From Candidatus Pacebacteria bacterium UBA6188 (GTDB taxonomy: Bacteria > Patescibacteriota > Microgenomatia > UBA1400 > PJMF01): a stretch of 6,074 bases of DNA. The number at the start of each line of letters is the position of its first letter. Position 1 is the first letter of the stretch. Under the pieces are notes generated by a model that ran no database searches, was not told where the DNA came from, and worked only from the letters and a program-made list of their open reading frames with translations. The stretch is taken from NCBI GenBank assembly GCA_002422765.1, contig DITI01000017.1, positions 640 to 6,713 of the forward strand. The letters run 5' to 3'. The position numbers and the translations under genes were made by a program. This document shows positions 1-5,401 of this stretch, in pieces.

Positions 1-21
1 AGGATTCCATGTTCTTTTCAT
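1..21 (-). CDS. rpmH: Ribosomal protein L34, N-terminal fragment (cut by window edge)
   Basis: Reading leftwards from an ATG at 21-19, the seven visible codons give M-K-R-T-W-N-P. This matches the very conserved start of bacterial ribosomal protein L34 (M-K-R-T, an aromatic or hydrophobic residue, Q or N, P). L34 is a very small basic protein of the large ribosomal subunit. Context supports the call, because rpmH, often followed by rnpA and yidC, commonly lies beside dnaA/dnaN at bacterial origins. The ATG lies 22 nt after the dnaN stop codon. No Shine-Dalgarno sequence precedes it, but an extended -10 promoter ends only 9 nt upstream, so its mRNA may be leaderless or nearly so. Only seven residues are visible, so the identification rests on this signature and on position. 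Confidence 0.8.
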
Positions 22-30
22 AAGGCTAAG

Positions 31-39
31 ATTATATCA
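31..39 (-). promoter_or_regulatory. Extended -10 promoter for rpmH
   Basis: On the minus strand this reads TGATATAAT, a perfect TATAAT hexamer at 36-31 with the TGn extension of an extended -10 element. At 17-bp spacing the -35 position (about 59-54, inside the last dnaN codons) reads TTTTAG, a poor match, which fits an extended -10 promoter that does not need a strong -35. Transcription would begin near 24, about 3 nt before the rpmH ATG. The element fills the short dnaN-rpmH gap and suggests that rpmH is transcribed separately from dnaN. Confidence 0.6.
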
Positions 40-43
40 TGTA

Positions 44-1150
44 TCAAGACACTCTAAAAGGCATAGCTATATAAAAATAGTCATTTCGCTCTTTATCTTT
101 AAAAATAGCAGGCTTTAAACTCTCGTTCATGCCAAAAAATAAAGTCTCTGGCTTTACTGCGTTAATAAAATCAATTAAATAATTAACATTAAAAGCAATT
201 TCCCCGTTCATTCCTGATTCATTTTTAATCTCAATCTCCCCAGAGTAGTCGCCAAAAGAAGGAGATTCTGAAAAGATTTTCATCTGATCTTTTTGAATAC
301 TGATTTTAACAATATTAGAAGCATCTCTGGAAAAAATTGCTGCTCTTTTGAGTTGGGTTAAAAAAGTTTCACTATCAAATTCAACTTGCAAATTAAAATC
401 TGGAGGAATAATTTTTTCATAAGGAGGGTAGTCACCCTCAATCAGGCGAACATACATCTCTACGCCACTTAATTTGAAAAGCAATTGCTTGAGTTCTTCT
501 GAAACCAGAATTTCCACCTCATCAACATTATTCTGATGAGCGATTCTATAAAGCTCGTTTGTCGCTTTAGCTGGGATTAAAATCGTTTTTTTCTCAGTAG
601 AGCCGAGCTCACTTAAAAACAAATTACTTAGACGAAAACCATCTGTTGCGACCACCTCTAAACCTTCTTCCTTAAACTTAAAAAGAAGAGCAGTTAAGAT
701 CGGGCGACTTTGGTCTGTTCCGGCACAAAAAGTAACTAGATTTTGAATTTTTTCCAGATTAGCGATGCTTATTTTAAAAGAATCGCCGTCAACCTCTGGA
801 AAATCTGGAAACTCTTCACTGCTTTGACAAGACAACTTACTGATTGTTTTACCTTGACTAATAACTAGAGAGTTACCTTGCAATTCTAATTCTAACTTAC
901 CACTCTCTAGAGAATTGATGATACTGCGGAAAAGTTCCCCATTAACTATCAAGTCTCCTGAGTCTTTGGTCTCGACTATTAGTTCTGTTTTAATTCCTAA
1001 ATATAAATCTGTCGCTGATAAGGTTAACTTATTTTCTTTAACACTAAGTAAAATCGAAGAAAGTATAGAAATTTGATGTTTAGTAGGAATGACCTTTTGT
1101 AAGTAACTTAGGGAATTTTTTAAATTTTCTTGTAAAACTGTTAGTTTCAT
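44..1150 (-). CDS. dnaN: DNA polymerase III subunit beta (sliding clamp)
   Basis: This gene encodes the ring-shaped processivity clamp that encircles DNA, holds the replicative polymerase on its template and docks many repair and replication proteins. The 368-residue product has the normal length for the family, whose members have three repeated clamp domains. Visible hallmarks are the ATDGFRLS motif at residues 168-175, the LIEGDYPPYEKIIP segment at 236-249 (family pattern LI-x-G-x-[YF]-P-x-[YF]-x-x-x-I/P), and the C-terminal YIAMPFRVS at 360-368, matching the YxxMPxR ending that forms part of the client-binding pocket. The N-terminus MKLTVLQENL is also typical. The ATG at 1150 is preceded by a weak Shine-Dalgarno-like AAAGAGA. 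The gene lies downstream of dnaA across the predicted origin. A TATAAT hexamer at 1170-1165 in the A/T tract could give it its own promoter. It ends in TGA. Confidence 0.98.
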   Translation of the reverse strand: MKLTVLQENLKNSLSYLQKVIPTKHQISILSSILLSVKENKLTLSATDLYLGIKTELIVETKDSGDLIVNGELFRSIINSLESGKLELELQGNSLVISQGKTISKLSCQSSEEFPDFPEVDGDSFKISIANLEKIQNLVTFCAGTDQSRPILTALLFKFKEEGLEVVATDGFRLSNLFLSELGSTEKKTILIPAKATNELYRIAHQNNVDEVEILVSEELKQLLFKLSGVEMYVRLIEGDYPPYEKIIPPDFNLQVEFDSETFLTQLKRAAIFSRDASNIVKISIQKDQMKIFSESPSFGDYSGEIEIKNESGMNGEIAFNVNYLIDFINAVKPETLFFGMNESLKPAIFKDKERNDYFYIAMPFRVS

Positions 1151-1176
1151 ATTCTCTTTATTTAATTATATATTTT
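1151..1176. promoter_or_regulatory. A/T-rich DNA unwinding element, with a possible dnaN -10 hexamer
   Basis: Twenty-four of these 26 bases are A or T; the only exceptions are C at 1154 and 1156. The tract follows directly on the DnaA-trio array and ends at the dnaN start codon, which is where strand opening is expected to spread. The minus strand also contains a perfect TATAAT at 1170-1165, 14 nt upstream of the dnaN ATG. It could be a -10 element giving a short-leader dnaN transcript. However, the -35 position at 17-bp spacing reads TACTAC and there is no TGn extension, so the promoter role is doubtful. Confidence 0.65.
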
Positions 1177-1194
1177 TAGTAGTTGTAGTAGTAG
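1177..1194 (-). promoter_or_regulatory. DnaA-trio array of the origin unwinding system
   Basis: The plus strand reads TAG TAG TTG TAG TAG TAG, so the minus strand reads CTACTACTACAACTACTA. DnaA-trios are repeats of 3'-[G/A]A[T/A]-5' bound as single strand by the DnaA filament. Read 3' to 5', five of these six triplets are the preferred GAT, and one (1183-1185) departs at its central base. The array sits 4 nt from an exact DnaA box and runs straight into the A/T tract, with the same orientation relative to dnaN as in B. subtilis. Chance occurrence of five in-register TAG triplets exactly here is unlikely. Confidence 0.82.
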
Positions 1195-1198
1195 TGTC

Positions 1199-1207
1199 TG
1201 TGAATAA
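1199..1207 (-). promoter_or_regulatory. DnaA box beside the DnaA-trios
   Basis: The minus strand reads TTATTCACA, an exact match to the DnaA-box consensus TTATNCACA. It is separated from the first trio by 4 nt (1195-1198) and points toward the unwinding element, as needed to load a DnaA filament onto the trios. No convincing second box lies directly next to it; the nearest candidate, at 1254-1262, has two mismatches. Confidence 0.85.
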
Positions 1208-1386
1208 GTTAACAAAGGCGCTTTTTAGATCTGGTTTTACTTTTAAATTTGTTGTGTGAAAGCCTGTCTTTTTTGTTAGTAAAAATGTTGAATCTCGTTG
1301 ATAGCTGTCTAAAAGATGGAAGAGTTTTAAACAGTCCTATAAAGTTTTTCAGTTTTTGTTAACAAGCTTTCAACTTCTTTTCTACA

Positions 1387-1412
1387 AACTTTTCCACAAT
1401 TGTTGAAAAGTT
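1387..1412. repeat. 26-bp near-perfect palindrome of two opposed DnaA-box-like sites
   Basis: Twelve of 13 base pairs are symmetric about 1399/1400; the single mismatch is 1395/1404. The left arm contains TTTTCCACA on the plus strand (1390-1398), one mismatch from TTATCCACA. The right arm contains TTTTCAACA on the minus strand (1409-1401), two mismatches from consensus. The two 9-mers are opposed with a 2-bp gap. A paired DnaA-binding site in the origin is the preferred reading. The same sequence could form a hairpin in the 3' end of the dnaA transcript, but no U-run follows, so a terminator is less likely. Confidence 0.6.
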
Positions 1413-1442
1413 CTCTATTTTAAATCTAAAATGTCGCAAAAA

Positions 1443-1454
1443 GATTCATGAATC
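1443..1454. repeat. 12-bp perfect palindrome directly after dnaA
   Basis: GATTCATGAATC is perfectly self-complementary and ends 2 nt from the dnaA stop codon. On the minus strand it is followed at once by TTTTT, which recalls an intrinsic terminator. With a 4-nt loop, however, the stem is only four mostly A-T pairs, too weak for confident termination. It may instead be a protein-binding site at the edge of the origin. No known operator is recognised. Confidence 0.35.
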
Positions 1455-1456
1455 AA

Positions 1457-3016
1457 TTAATTTGAGATGGCCATTAACGACATTTTCATCGCTGAGACGT
1501 CCTGCTGTACGTTTTGATTTAGAATTAAATCTTGTTCAATTTTCTTAACAGCGTGAATAACACTACTATGATCTCTGCCAGAAAACCACTCTCCAATTTC
1601 TTCTAGGGGAATTTGGAGTTCATTTCTAAGCAAATACATAGCAATATGTCTAGCCTTGACCAGTTCCTTGCTTCTTCTTTTACCTCTCACTGCGCTTTGT
1701 TTAATGCGGTAGTGGTTAGCAACTGTCTTAATAATATCTTGAGGTTTGGCTCTAATGATTTTTTGTTGATTGTGTTTAACCTCACTTTGCAAAATTTTAT
1801 CAATTAAAGCTGAATCTAAGCTTAAATTCTGCAATTCCACGGCTGAGCGAATTTTTTTAATAATACCCTCAATTCTTCTGGCGCTGTCAACCTGACTAGC
1901 AATTCTCTGCGCTAATTCGATTGGAATGTCTAGTTTGTTTGCCTGAGCTTTGAGCAAAAAAATGGCTGTTCTTAGTTCGAAAGTTGGTTGTTGGATATCG
2001 ATCATTAAGCCGGCCTCGAAGCGAGATCTAAGTCGATCTTCCAATAGACTAATTTCCTGAGGTGGCCTATCTGAAGTAAGAATAATCTGCGAATTAATAG
2101 AGGTCAAAGCATTGAAGGTGTGAAAAAATTCTTCCTGAACCGCGGTTTTTCCAGCAATAAATTGCACGTCGTCGAGAAGTAAAAGGTTGGTTTTGCGGTA
2201 TTTATTTTTTAGTTGCAGGGTGTTATGGCTTTTTATGGCGCGAACAATTTCATTGGTAAACTGTTCCCCTGAAGCATAAATAATTTCTGCCTCAGGATTA
2301 TTTTGTAAAACATGATGAGCGACAGCATGAATTAAGTGAGTTTTGCCTACTCCCACCCCTCCATAGAGAAAAAGGGGGTTATAGCTGGTGCCTGGGTTGT
2401 TGGCGACAGCAGTGGCGGCGGCATGAGCCATCTCGTTGCTAGAAGAAACAGCAAAGCTTTCGAAAGTATAGTCTTGACGTAGGCCAATTTGACCAGCTCG
2501 CACCTTGAGTCTATCAAAAGTGTTGTTGTTGATATTGGCTTGAGAGAAAAGCTCTTCTACGGTGGGAGATTGCCTACTACTCACTTCTGAAGGGAAGGAC
2601 TTATTGTTTAATAAATCATTTTTAAATTCTGCATAATTTTGTCTATCAATTTTTTGTTTTTGATTGAGTCTCTGATCGATCCTTTCATTATTAGCGCTCG
2701 GGCCGGGAGATTTATTTTCTGTTTTTTGTCTTAGGTCGGTTACCACGAACTCTATTTCCAGCGGCTTGTTAATATATTTTTCTAGGGAATTTTTGATTTG
2801 TGAATATAAATTTGACTTAAGATTGGTGACGTGAAAAGCGGTCATGCAACTAATAGTAGCTATGGCTTTTTGATCATTTTCAATGCGAATAGAGGTGAGG
2901 GGACTAGGAATAATCCAGGTGTTAAAAAAAGCAGGACTAAGACTAGCTTCTAGATCAGTCTTAGTCATTTGCCAAATTTGCTTAATGGTCTCAGCATCAT
3001 AAACTTGCTCTGACAT
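1457..3016 (-). CDS. dnaA: Chromosomal replication initiator protein DnaA
   Basis: DnaA is the AAA+ initiator that binds origin DnaA boxes, forms an ATP-dependent filament, melts the origin and helps load the helicase. The 519-residue product has all four domains. Domain I (about 1-93) begins with an IWQ segment; domain II (about 94-170) is a polar Q/N/K-rich linker. Domain III (about 171-400) has Walker A GGVGVGKT at 219-226, Walker B LLLLDD at 278-283, sensor 1 ILTSD at 312-316, the box VII arginine finger in EDRLRSRF at 326-333 (R332 by alignment to E. coli R285) and sensor 2 ARRIEG at 379-384. Domain IV (about 420-500) has a basic GKRRSK loop at 445-450 and the DnaA signature GRDHSS at 480-485, followed by VIHA. 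Box VII continues as FEAGL where an aromatic residue is usual before GL. The ATG follows a weak GAAAG. A promoter overlapped by DnaA boxes lies upstream, and the gene ends in TAA at the origin. Confidence 0.99.
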   Translation of the reverse strand: MSEQVYDAETIKQIWQMTKTDLEASLSPAFFNTWIIPSPLTSIRIENDQKAIATISCMTAFHVTNLKSNLYSQIKNSLEKYINKPLEIEFVVTDLRQKTENKSPGPSANNERIDQRLNQKQKIDRQNYAEFKNDLLNNKSFPSEVSSRQSPTVEELFSQANINNNTFDRLKVRAGQIGLRQDYTFESFAVSSSNEMAHAAATAVANNPGTSYNPLFLYGGVGVGKTHLIHAVAHHVLQNNPEAEIIYASGEQFTNEIVRAIKSHNTLQLKNKYRKTNLLLLDDVQFIAGKTAVQEEFFHTFNALTSINSQIILTSDRPPQEISLLEDRLRSRFEAGLMIDIQQPTFELRTAIFLLKAQANKLDIPIELAQRIASQVDSARRIEGIIKKIRSAVELQNLSLDSALIDKILQSEVKHNQQKIIRAKPQDIIKTVANHYRIKQSAVRGKRRSKELVKARHIAMYLLRNELQIPLEEIGEWFSGRDHSSVIHAVKKIEQDLILNQNVQQDVSAMKMSLMAISN

Positions 3017-3062
3017 CGAGTGGTCTTTCTTAAATTAGTTTAATAGTGGGGCAGAAAACAGG

Positions 3063-3089
3063 GTGTTTTTGTTTGTTTTATAAAAACAC
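3063..3089 (-). repeat. Inverted repeat in the dnaA 5' leader
   Basis: GTGTTTTT (3063-3070) and AAAAACAC (3082-3089) form a perfect 8-bp inverted repeat around an 11-nt A/T-rich loop. The predicted dnaA transcription start is about 3089, so this hairpin would be the first element of the mRNA. Five of its eight pairs are A-T, so its stability is modest. It might protect the 5' end or simply reflect A/T-rich DNA below the promoter. A second TATAAA-like sequence lies inside it (3082-3077) without a good -35. Confidence 0.4.
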
Positions 3090-3096
3090 TATCCAC

Positions 3097-3105
3097 TTAT
3101 ACACA
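3097..3105 (+). promoter_or_regulatory. DnaA box overlapping the dnaA -10 element
   Basis: TTATACACA on the plus strand is an exact match to TTATNCACA. It shares five bases with the predicted -10 hexamer of dnaA. A weaker copy, CTATCCACT at 3089-3097, abuts it in the same orientation with two mismatches, so two or three sites may be bound cooperatively. The likely role is repression of dnaA by its own product; it may also act as an accessory origin site. Confidence 0.78.
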
Positions 3106-3108
3106 AAG

Positions 3109-3117
3109 TTTTCCACA
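3109..3117 (+). promoter_or_regulatory. DnaA-box-like site in the dnaA promoter spacer
   Basis: TTTTCCACA has one mismatch to TTATCCACA and the same orientation as the exact box 12 bp away. The identical 9-mer recurs at 1390-1398 in the origin spacer, and the match extends to 12 of 13 bases when flanks are included (3105-3117 against 1386-1398). Recurrence in both non-coding spacers around dnaA supports a real binding-site variant in this lineage. Confidence 0.6.
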
Positions 3118-3179
3118 GCTGACAAGGGGCAATTTTCAAATTTGGGTAATTTTGATTAAAATGAATGAAGGCTTAAGCT

Positions 3180-5396
3180 CTATTTGGGGGGCTTGTAGTC
3201 ATTTATGCTATAAACACCGTGCTGATCAGGCTTGATTGGGCCTCCCACCGAGGAGTTTTTATCATTTTCATCTTCACCAAAAATAGTTTTTAGTTCGACT
3301 TGCTTACCTTCATCTCTCTTTTTTAATTCTTCATCTGGATTGAAAGTTAGTTTGTCTCTTTTGAGTGCGGCTTCTGATTTTTCATCAGCATCTTTAAGAG
3401 GATCTTCACCAATCTTTATTTCCGGAGACTGCCATTTTAACTTATTGTTGTCAGCGCTTCTTTCTTGAGAGTCTCTTAGGTTTTGTCCATTAACTAGGCG
3501 TTGTTTTCTTAGTTCGCGACTTTTTTTGTAACTTTCAAAACTTTCAGATCCGGGCCTAGAAGCAGCTTGAATGTCTTTTTTAGTTTCTCTTTCGTCTTTT
3601 TTACGCAGTATTTCCTCTGGATTAGTAGTAATAACTTTATGTTCTTCTGGAGAAGCAATAACTCTAAGAGCAACGTGATTTTGACCAGCAAAAAAGACTC
3701 CCTCACCAACATCAGAGGAGACCAACAACTGTCTTTCACCCTCAGAGAGATAGAAAGTTTGAGTCAAAATAGGAATGGAAGCAGTGGATTGTTTCATTAA
3801 AAATTGAATCGAAGCATTGGAAACAATGGCCTTGCCATAGTCATTGCGTAAAAAGTCTTCGACATCCTGAGTGATAGTGGTAATTCCCAGATAGTATTTA
3901 CGAGCTCTTTTGACCATGGAATAAACAAAAGCTGCGCTATCTGGATGCATCATAAAGTACCAAGCCTCATCAATGACCAGAATACGTCTCTTCAAATTCT
4001 TTTTAACTCTAGTCCAAATAAAATCAAGAATCACATACATGGCAATGGGGCGAAGTGATTCTTCCATTTCTTTGACTGAGAAAACCGTAAATTGAGACTC
4101 AATATTGATGTTAGAAGCTTGGTCAAAAATACCCCGATAAGAACCAGTGATGAATTTTTCTAAGCGAGCTGCAATGTCATCACTCTCATCCTGCTCCATG
4201 CCAATGAGTGCCTTGTAGAGATCTTCCATGAGAGGCGGGGTGTTTTTCTGGGTGGCTGGATCAGGGGTAATTCCCTTGGCTTTGTAGGCGGCAACAATAG
4301 AGCGGTCAAGCAAGGCTTCTTGTTGAGGGGTCATTTCGCCCAACATGACTTTAAGCAAGCCATGAATGGAAAGGATTTTTTGACCTAATTCATTTTCTCC
4401 TTCTTCATAGACATTAGAAAGGTCAAAAGGATTGATTTTAGCCTTAGAACCAAAAGTGAAGTTAATATATTCGCCACCAACCATTTTACAAAGTTCTTCA
4501 TATTCGTGCTCTGGATCTAAGACAATAATTTCTGCATCAAACATGAGTTGACGCAGTAACTCTAATTTAACGGTATAGGATTTTCCAGCACCAGACTTGG
4601 CAAAAATTACCATGTTGGCGTTTTCCATTTTAAAACGATCAAAAATTACCAGAGAGTCATTGTGCTCATTGATACCATAAACAATTCCAGTTTCCATGGT
4701 CAATTCGGAAGAGGTGAAAGGAAAAGTGGTTGCTAGGGAGGTGGTATCCATGTTTCTGGTCACAGAAAGGCGATCAACACCCATAGGGAGGGTGGTTTTA
4801 AAACCCTCATCCATTTGCAGAGCAGATTTTTTGGAGACAATCATCAGTGCCCCCAGAGTGCTTTGTATGCTCTTGGTGATTTTATCCAAAGTCTCTTTGC
4901 TGTCTGCACGCACTGTTACATAAAGCCCAAATTGAAAAAATCTTTCTGAACCGGCGGCTAGTTGTTCACGCATTGATCTAGCATCGCTAAGTTTGATCTC
5001 AGTATTAATATTGCTGATTTTTCCAGACCTGATGTCGGAGGTGATTTCAGCCTCCATTTCAGTGATTTTTCTCTTCAAATTGTCGAGAATGTCGCCAGTA
5101 TCTGAGGGAAAAACAAACATTGAAACATTGGCTTGATGTGGATAGTTAATCAGTGGTGAAAGCCAGTTGGCTGGTACAGCACGAGGGTAACCAGCGATAA
5201 ATAAAGTTCGAGTGTAGGTTGAGTTAATTTTTTGATAAGTAAAATCCACCTCAATTGCTTCTGGAGCAATAATATCTTGAATGGTGACTAATCCACGAGA
5301 AAATTCACCCAATTTTTCTTGAGTGTATTTTTCTACGTCAATTTTCTTTTGTTCTGGAGAATCGACGTTCTTTTTTTTGCCAAAAAGGTTTAGCAT
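3180..5396 (-). CDS. VirB4-family (TraE/CagE-like) conjugation-type ATPase
   Basis: VirB4-type proteins are cytoplasmic ATPases that power type IV secretion and conjugation machines at the inner membrane. This 738-residue product has an N-terminal region (about 1-230) fitting the VirB4/CagE family, then a RecA-like motor: Walker A AKSGAGKS at 266-273 (Ala replaces the first Gly, K272 intact), a DPEHEYE motif at 294-300, Walker B ILVIDEAW at 472-479 with D476/E477, TTITQDVEDFL at 506-516 with Q510 as likely sensor, and NASIQFLMKQ at 527-536. No membrane segment or signal peptide is evident. Residues from about 596 on form a charged Lys/Glu/Asp/Arg-rich tail of some 140 residues that looks disordered and exceeds the motor core. 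The ATG starts 5 nt after the upstream stop codon without a Shine-Dalgarno sequence, suggesting translational coupling. A role in DNA transfer, uptake or a pilus-like system is inferred from the family; a HerA-like ATPase is the less likely alternative because the N-terminal region and motif set fit VirB4. Confidence 0.88.
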   Translation of the reverse strand: MLNLFGKKKNVDSPEQKKIDVEKYTQEKLGEFSRGLVTIQDIIAPEAIEVDFTYQKINSTYTRTLFIAGYPRAVPANWLSPLINYPHQANVSMFVFPSDTGDILDNLKRKITEMEAEITSDIRSGKISNINTEIKLSDARSMREQLAAGSERFFQFGLYVTVRADSKETLDKITKSIQSTLGALMIVSKKSALQMDEGFKTTLPMGVDRLSVTRNMDTTSLATTFPFTSSELTMETGIVYGINEHNDSLVIFDRFKMENANMVIFAKSGAGKSYTVKLELLRQLMFDAEIIVLDPEHEYEELCKMVGGEYINFTFGSKAKINPFDLSNVYEEGENELGQKILSIHGLLKVMLGEMTPQQEALLDRSIVAAYKAKGITPDPATQKNTPPLMEDLYKALIGMEQDESDDIAARLEKFITGSYRGIFDQASNINIESQFTVFSVKEMEESLRPIAMYVILDFIWTRVKKNLKRRILVIDEAWYFMMHPDSAAFVYSMVKRARKYYLGITTITQDVEDFLRNDYGKAIVSNASIQFLMKQSTASIPILTQTFYLSEGERQLLVSSDVGEGVFFAGQNHVALRVIASPEEHKVITTNPEEILRKKDERETKKDIQAASRPGSESFESYKKSRELRKQRLVNGQNLRDSQERSADNNKLKWQSPEIKIGEDPLKDADEKSEAALKRDKLTFNPDEELKKRDEGKQVELKTIFGEDENDKNSSVGGPIKPDQHGVYSINDYKPPK

Positions 5397-5401
5397 GATT
5401 T

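Larger units (their letters stand above)
1151..1456. other. Predicted chromosomal replication origin (oriC), dnaA-dnaN spacer
   Basis: This 306-bp non-coding stretch lies between the dnaA stop and the dnaN start, the classical place for oriC. In the dnaA-to-dnaN direction it contains a 12-bp palindrome (1454-1443), a 26-bp palindrome of two opposed DnaA-box-like sequences (1412-1387), about 180 bp of AT-rich sequence with no assigned element, an exact DnaA box (1207-1199), a DnaA-trio array (1194-1177) and an almost pure A/T tract running to the dnaN start. The 8-mer GTTAACAA occurs twice (1208-1215 and 1358-1365). No small gene or RNA gene is evident. The order box, short spacer, trios, A/T tract matches the basal unwinding system known from Bacillus subtilis. 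The assignment is by sequence only; a GC-skew switch could not be computed here. Confidence 0.88.
3096..3125 (-). promoter_or_regulatory. dnaA promoter (sigma70-type)
   Basis: On the minus strand, TTGTCA at 3125-3120 (five of six to the -35 consensus) is followed after 18 bp by TATAAG at 3101-3096 (five of six to the -10 consensus). Predicted transcription start is near 3089, giving a leader of about 70 nt before the dnaA ATG at 3016. An exact DnaA box overlaps the -10 element and a near-box lies in the spacer, so DnaA binding should block RNA polymerase. This is the known logic of dnaA autoregulation in other bacteria, inferred here from overlap. Confidence 0.65.

Noticed and set aside
1254..1262. 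Additional DnaA box in the origin spacer
   Set aside because: The minus strand reads TTTCACACA, which has two mismatches to TTATNCACA at important positions and no supporting arrangement.
1337..1365. Conventional dnaN promoter within the origin spacer
   Set aside because: TTGTTA (minus strand, 1365-1360) followed by TATAGG or TTATAG at acceptable spacing matches both hexamers poorly and lies almost 190 bp from the dnaN start.
1613..1807. Small plus-strand open frame opposite dnaA
   Set aside because: It lies wholly antisense to the conserved C-terminal part of dnaA, has no ribosome-binding site or recognisable motif, and is explained by the dnaA coding sequence.
3017..3179. Intrinsic terminator between virB4 and dnaA
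   Set aside because: The only symmetric sequences near the virB4 stop are GCTTAAGC (3171-3178) and CAAATTTG (3137-3144), which are short, AT-rich and lack a following U-run.
3232..3800. Short open frames on both strands within the 3' part of the VirB4 gene (3232-3468 plus, 3509-3739 minus, 3567-3800 plus)
   Set aside because: They are low-complexity shadows of the charged VirB4 tail and motor end, with no start signals or family motifs.
4696..4923. Plus-strand open frame opposite the VirB4 N-terminal region
   Set aside because: It is antisense to a well-supported coding region and has no independent evidence.
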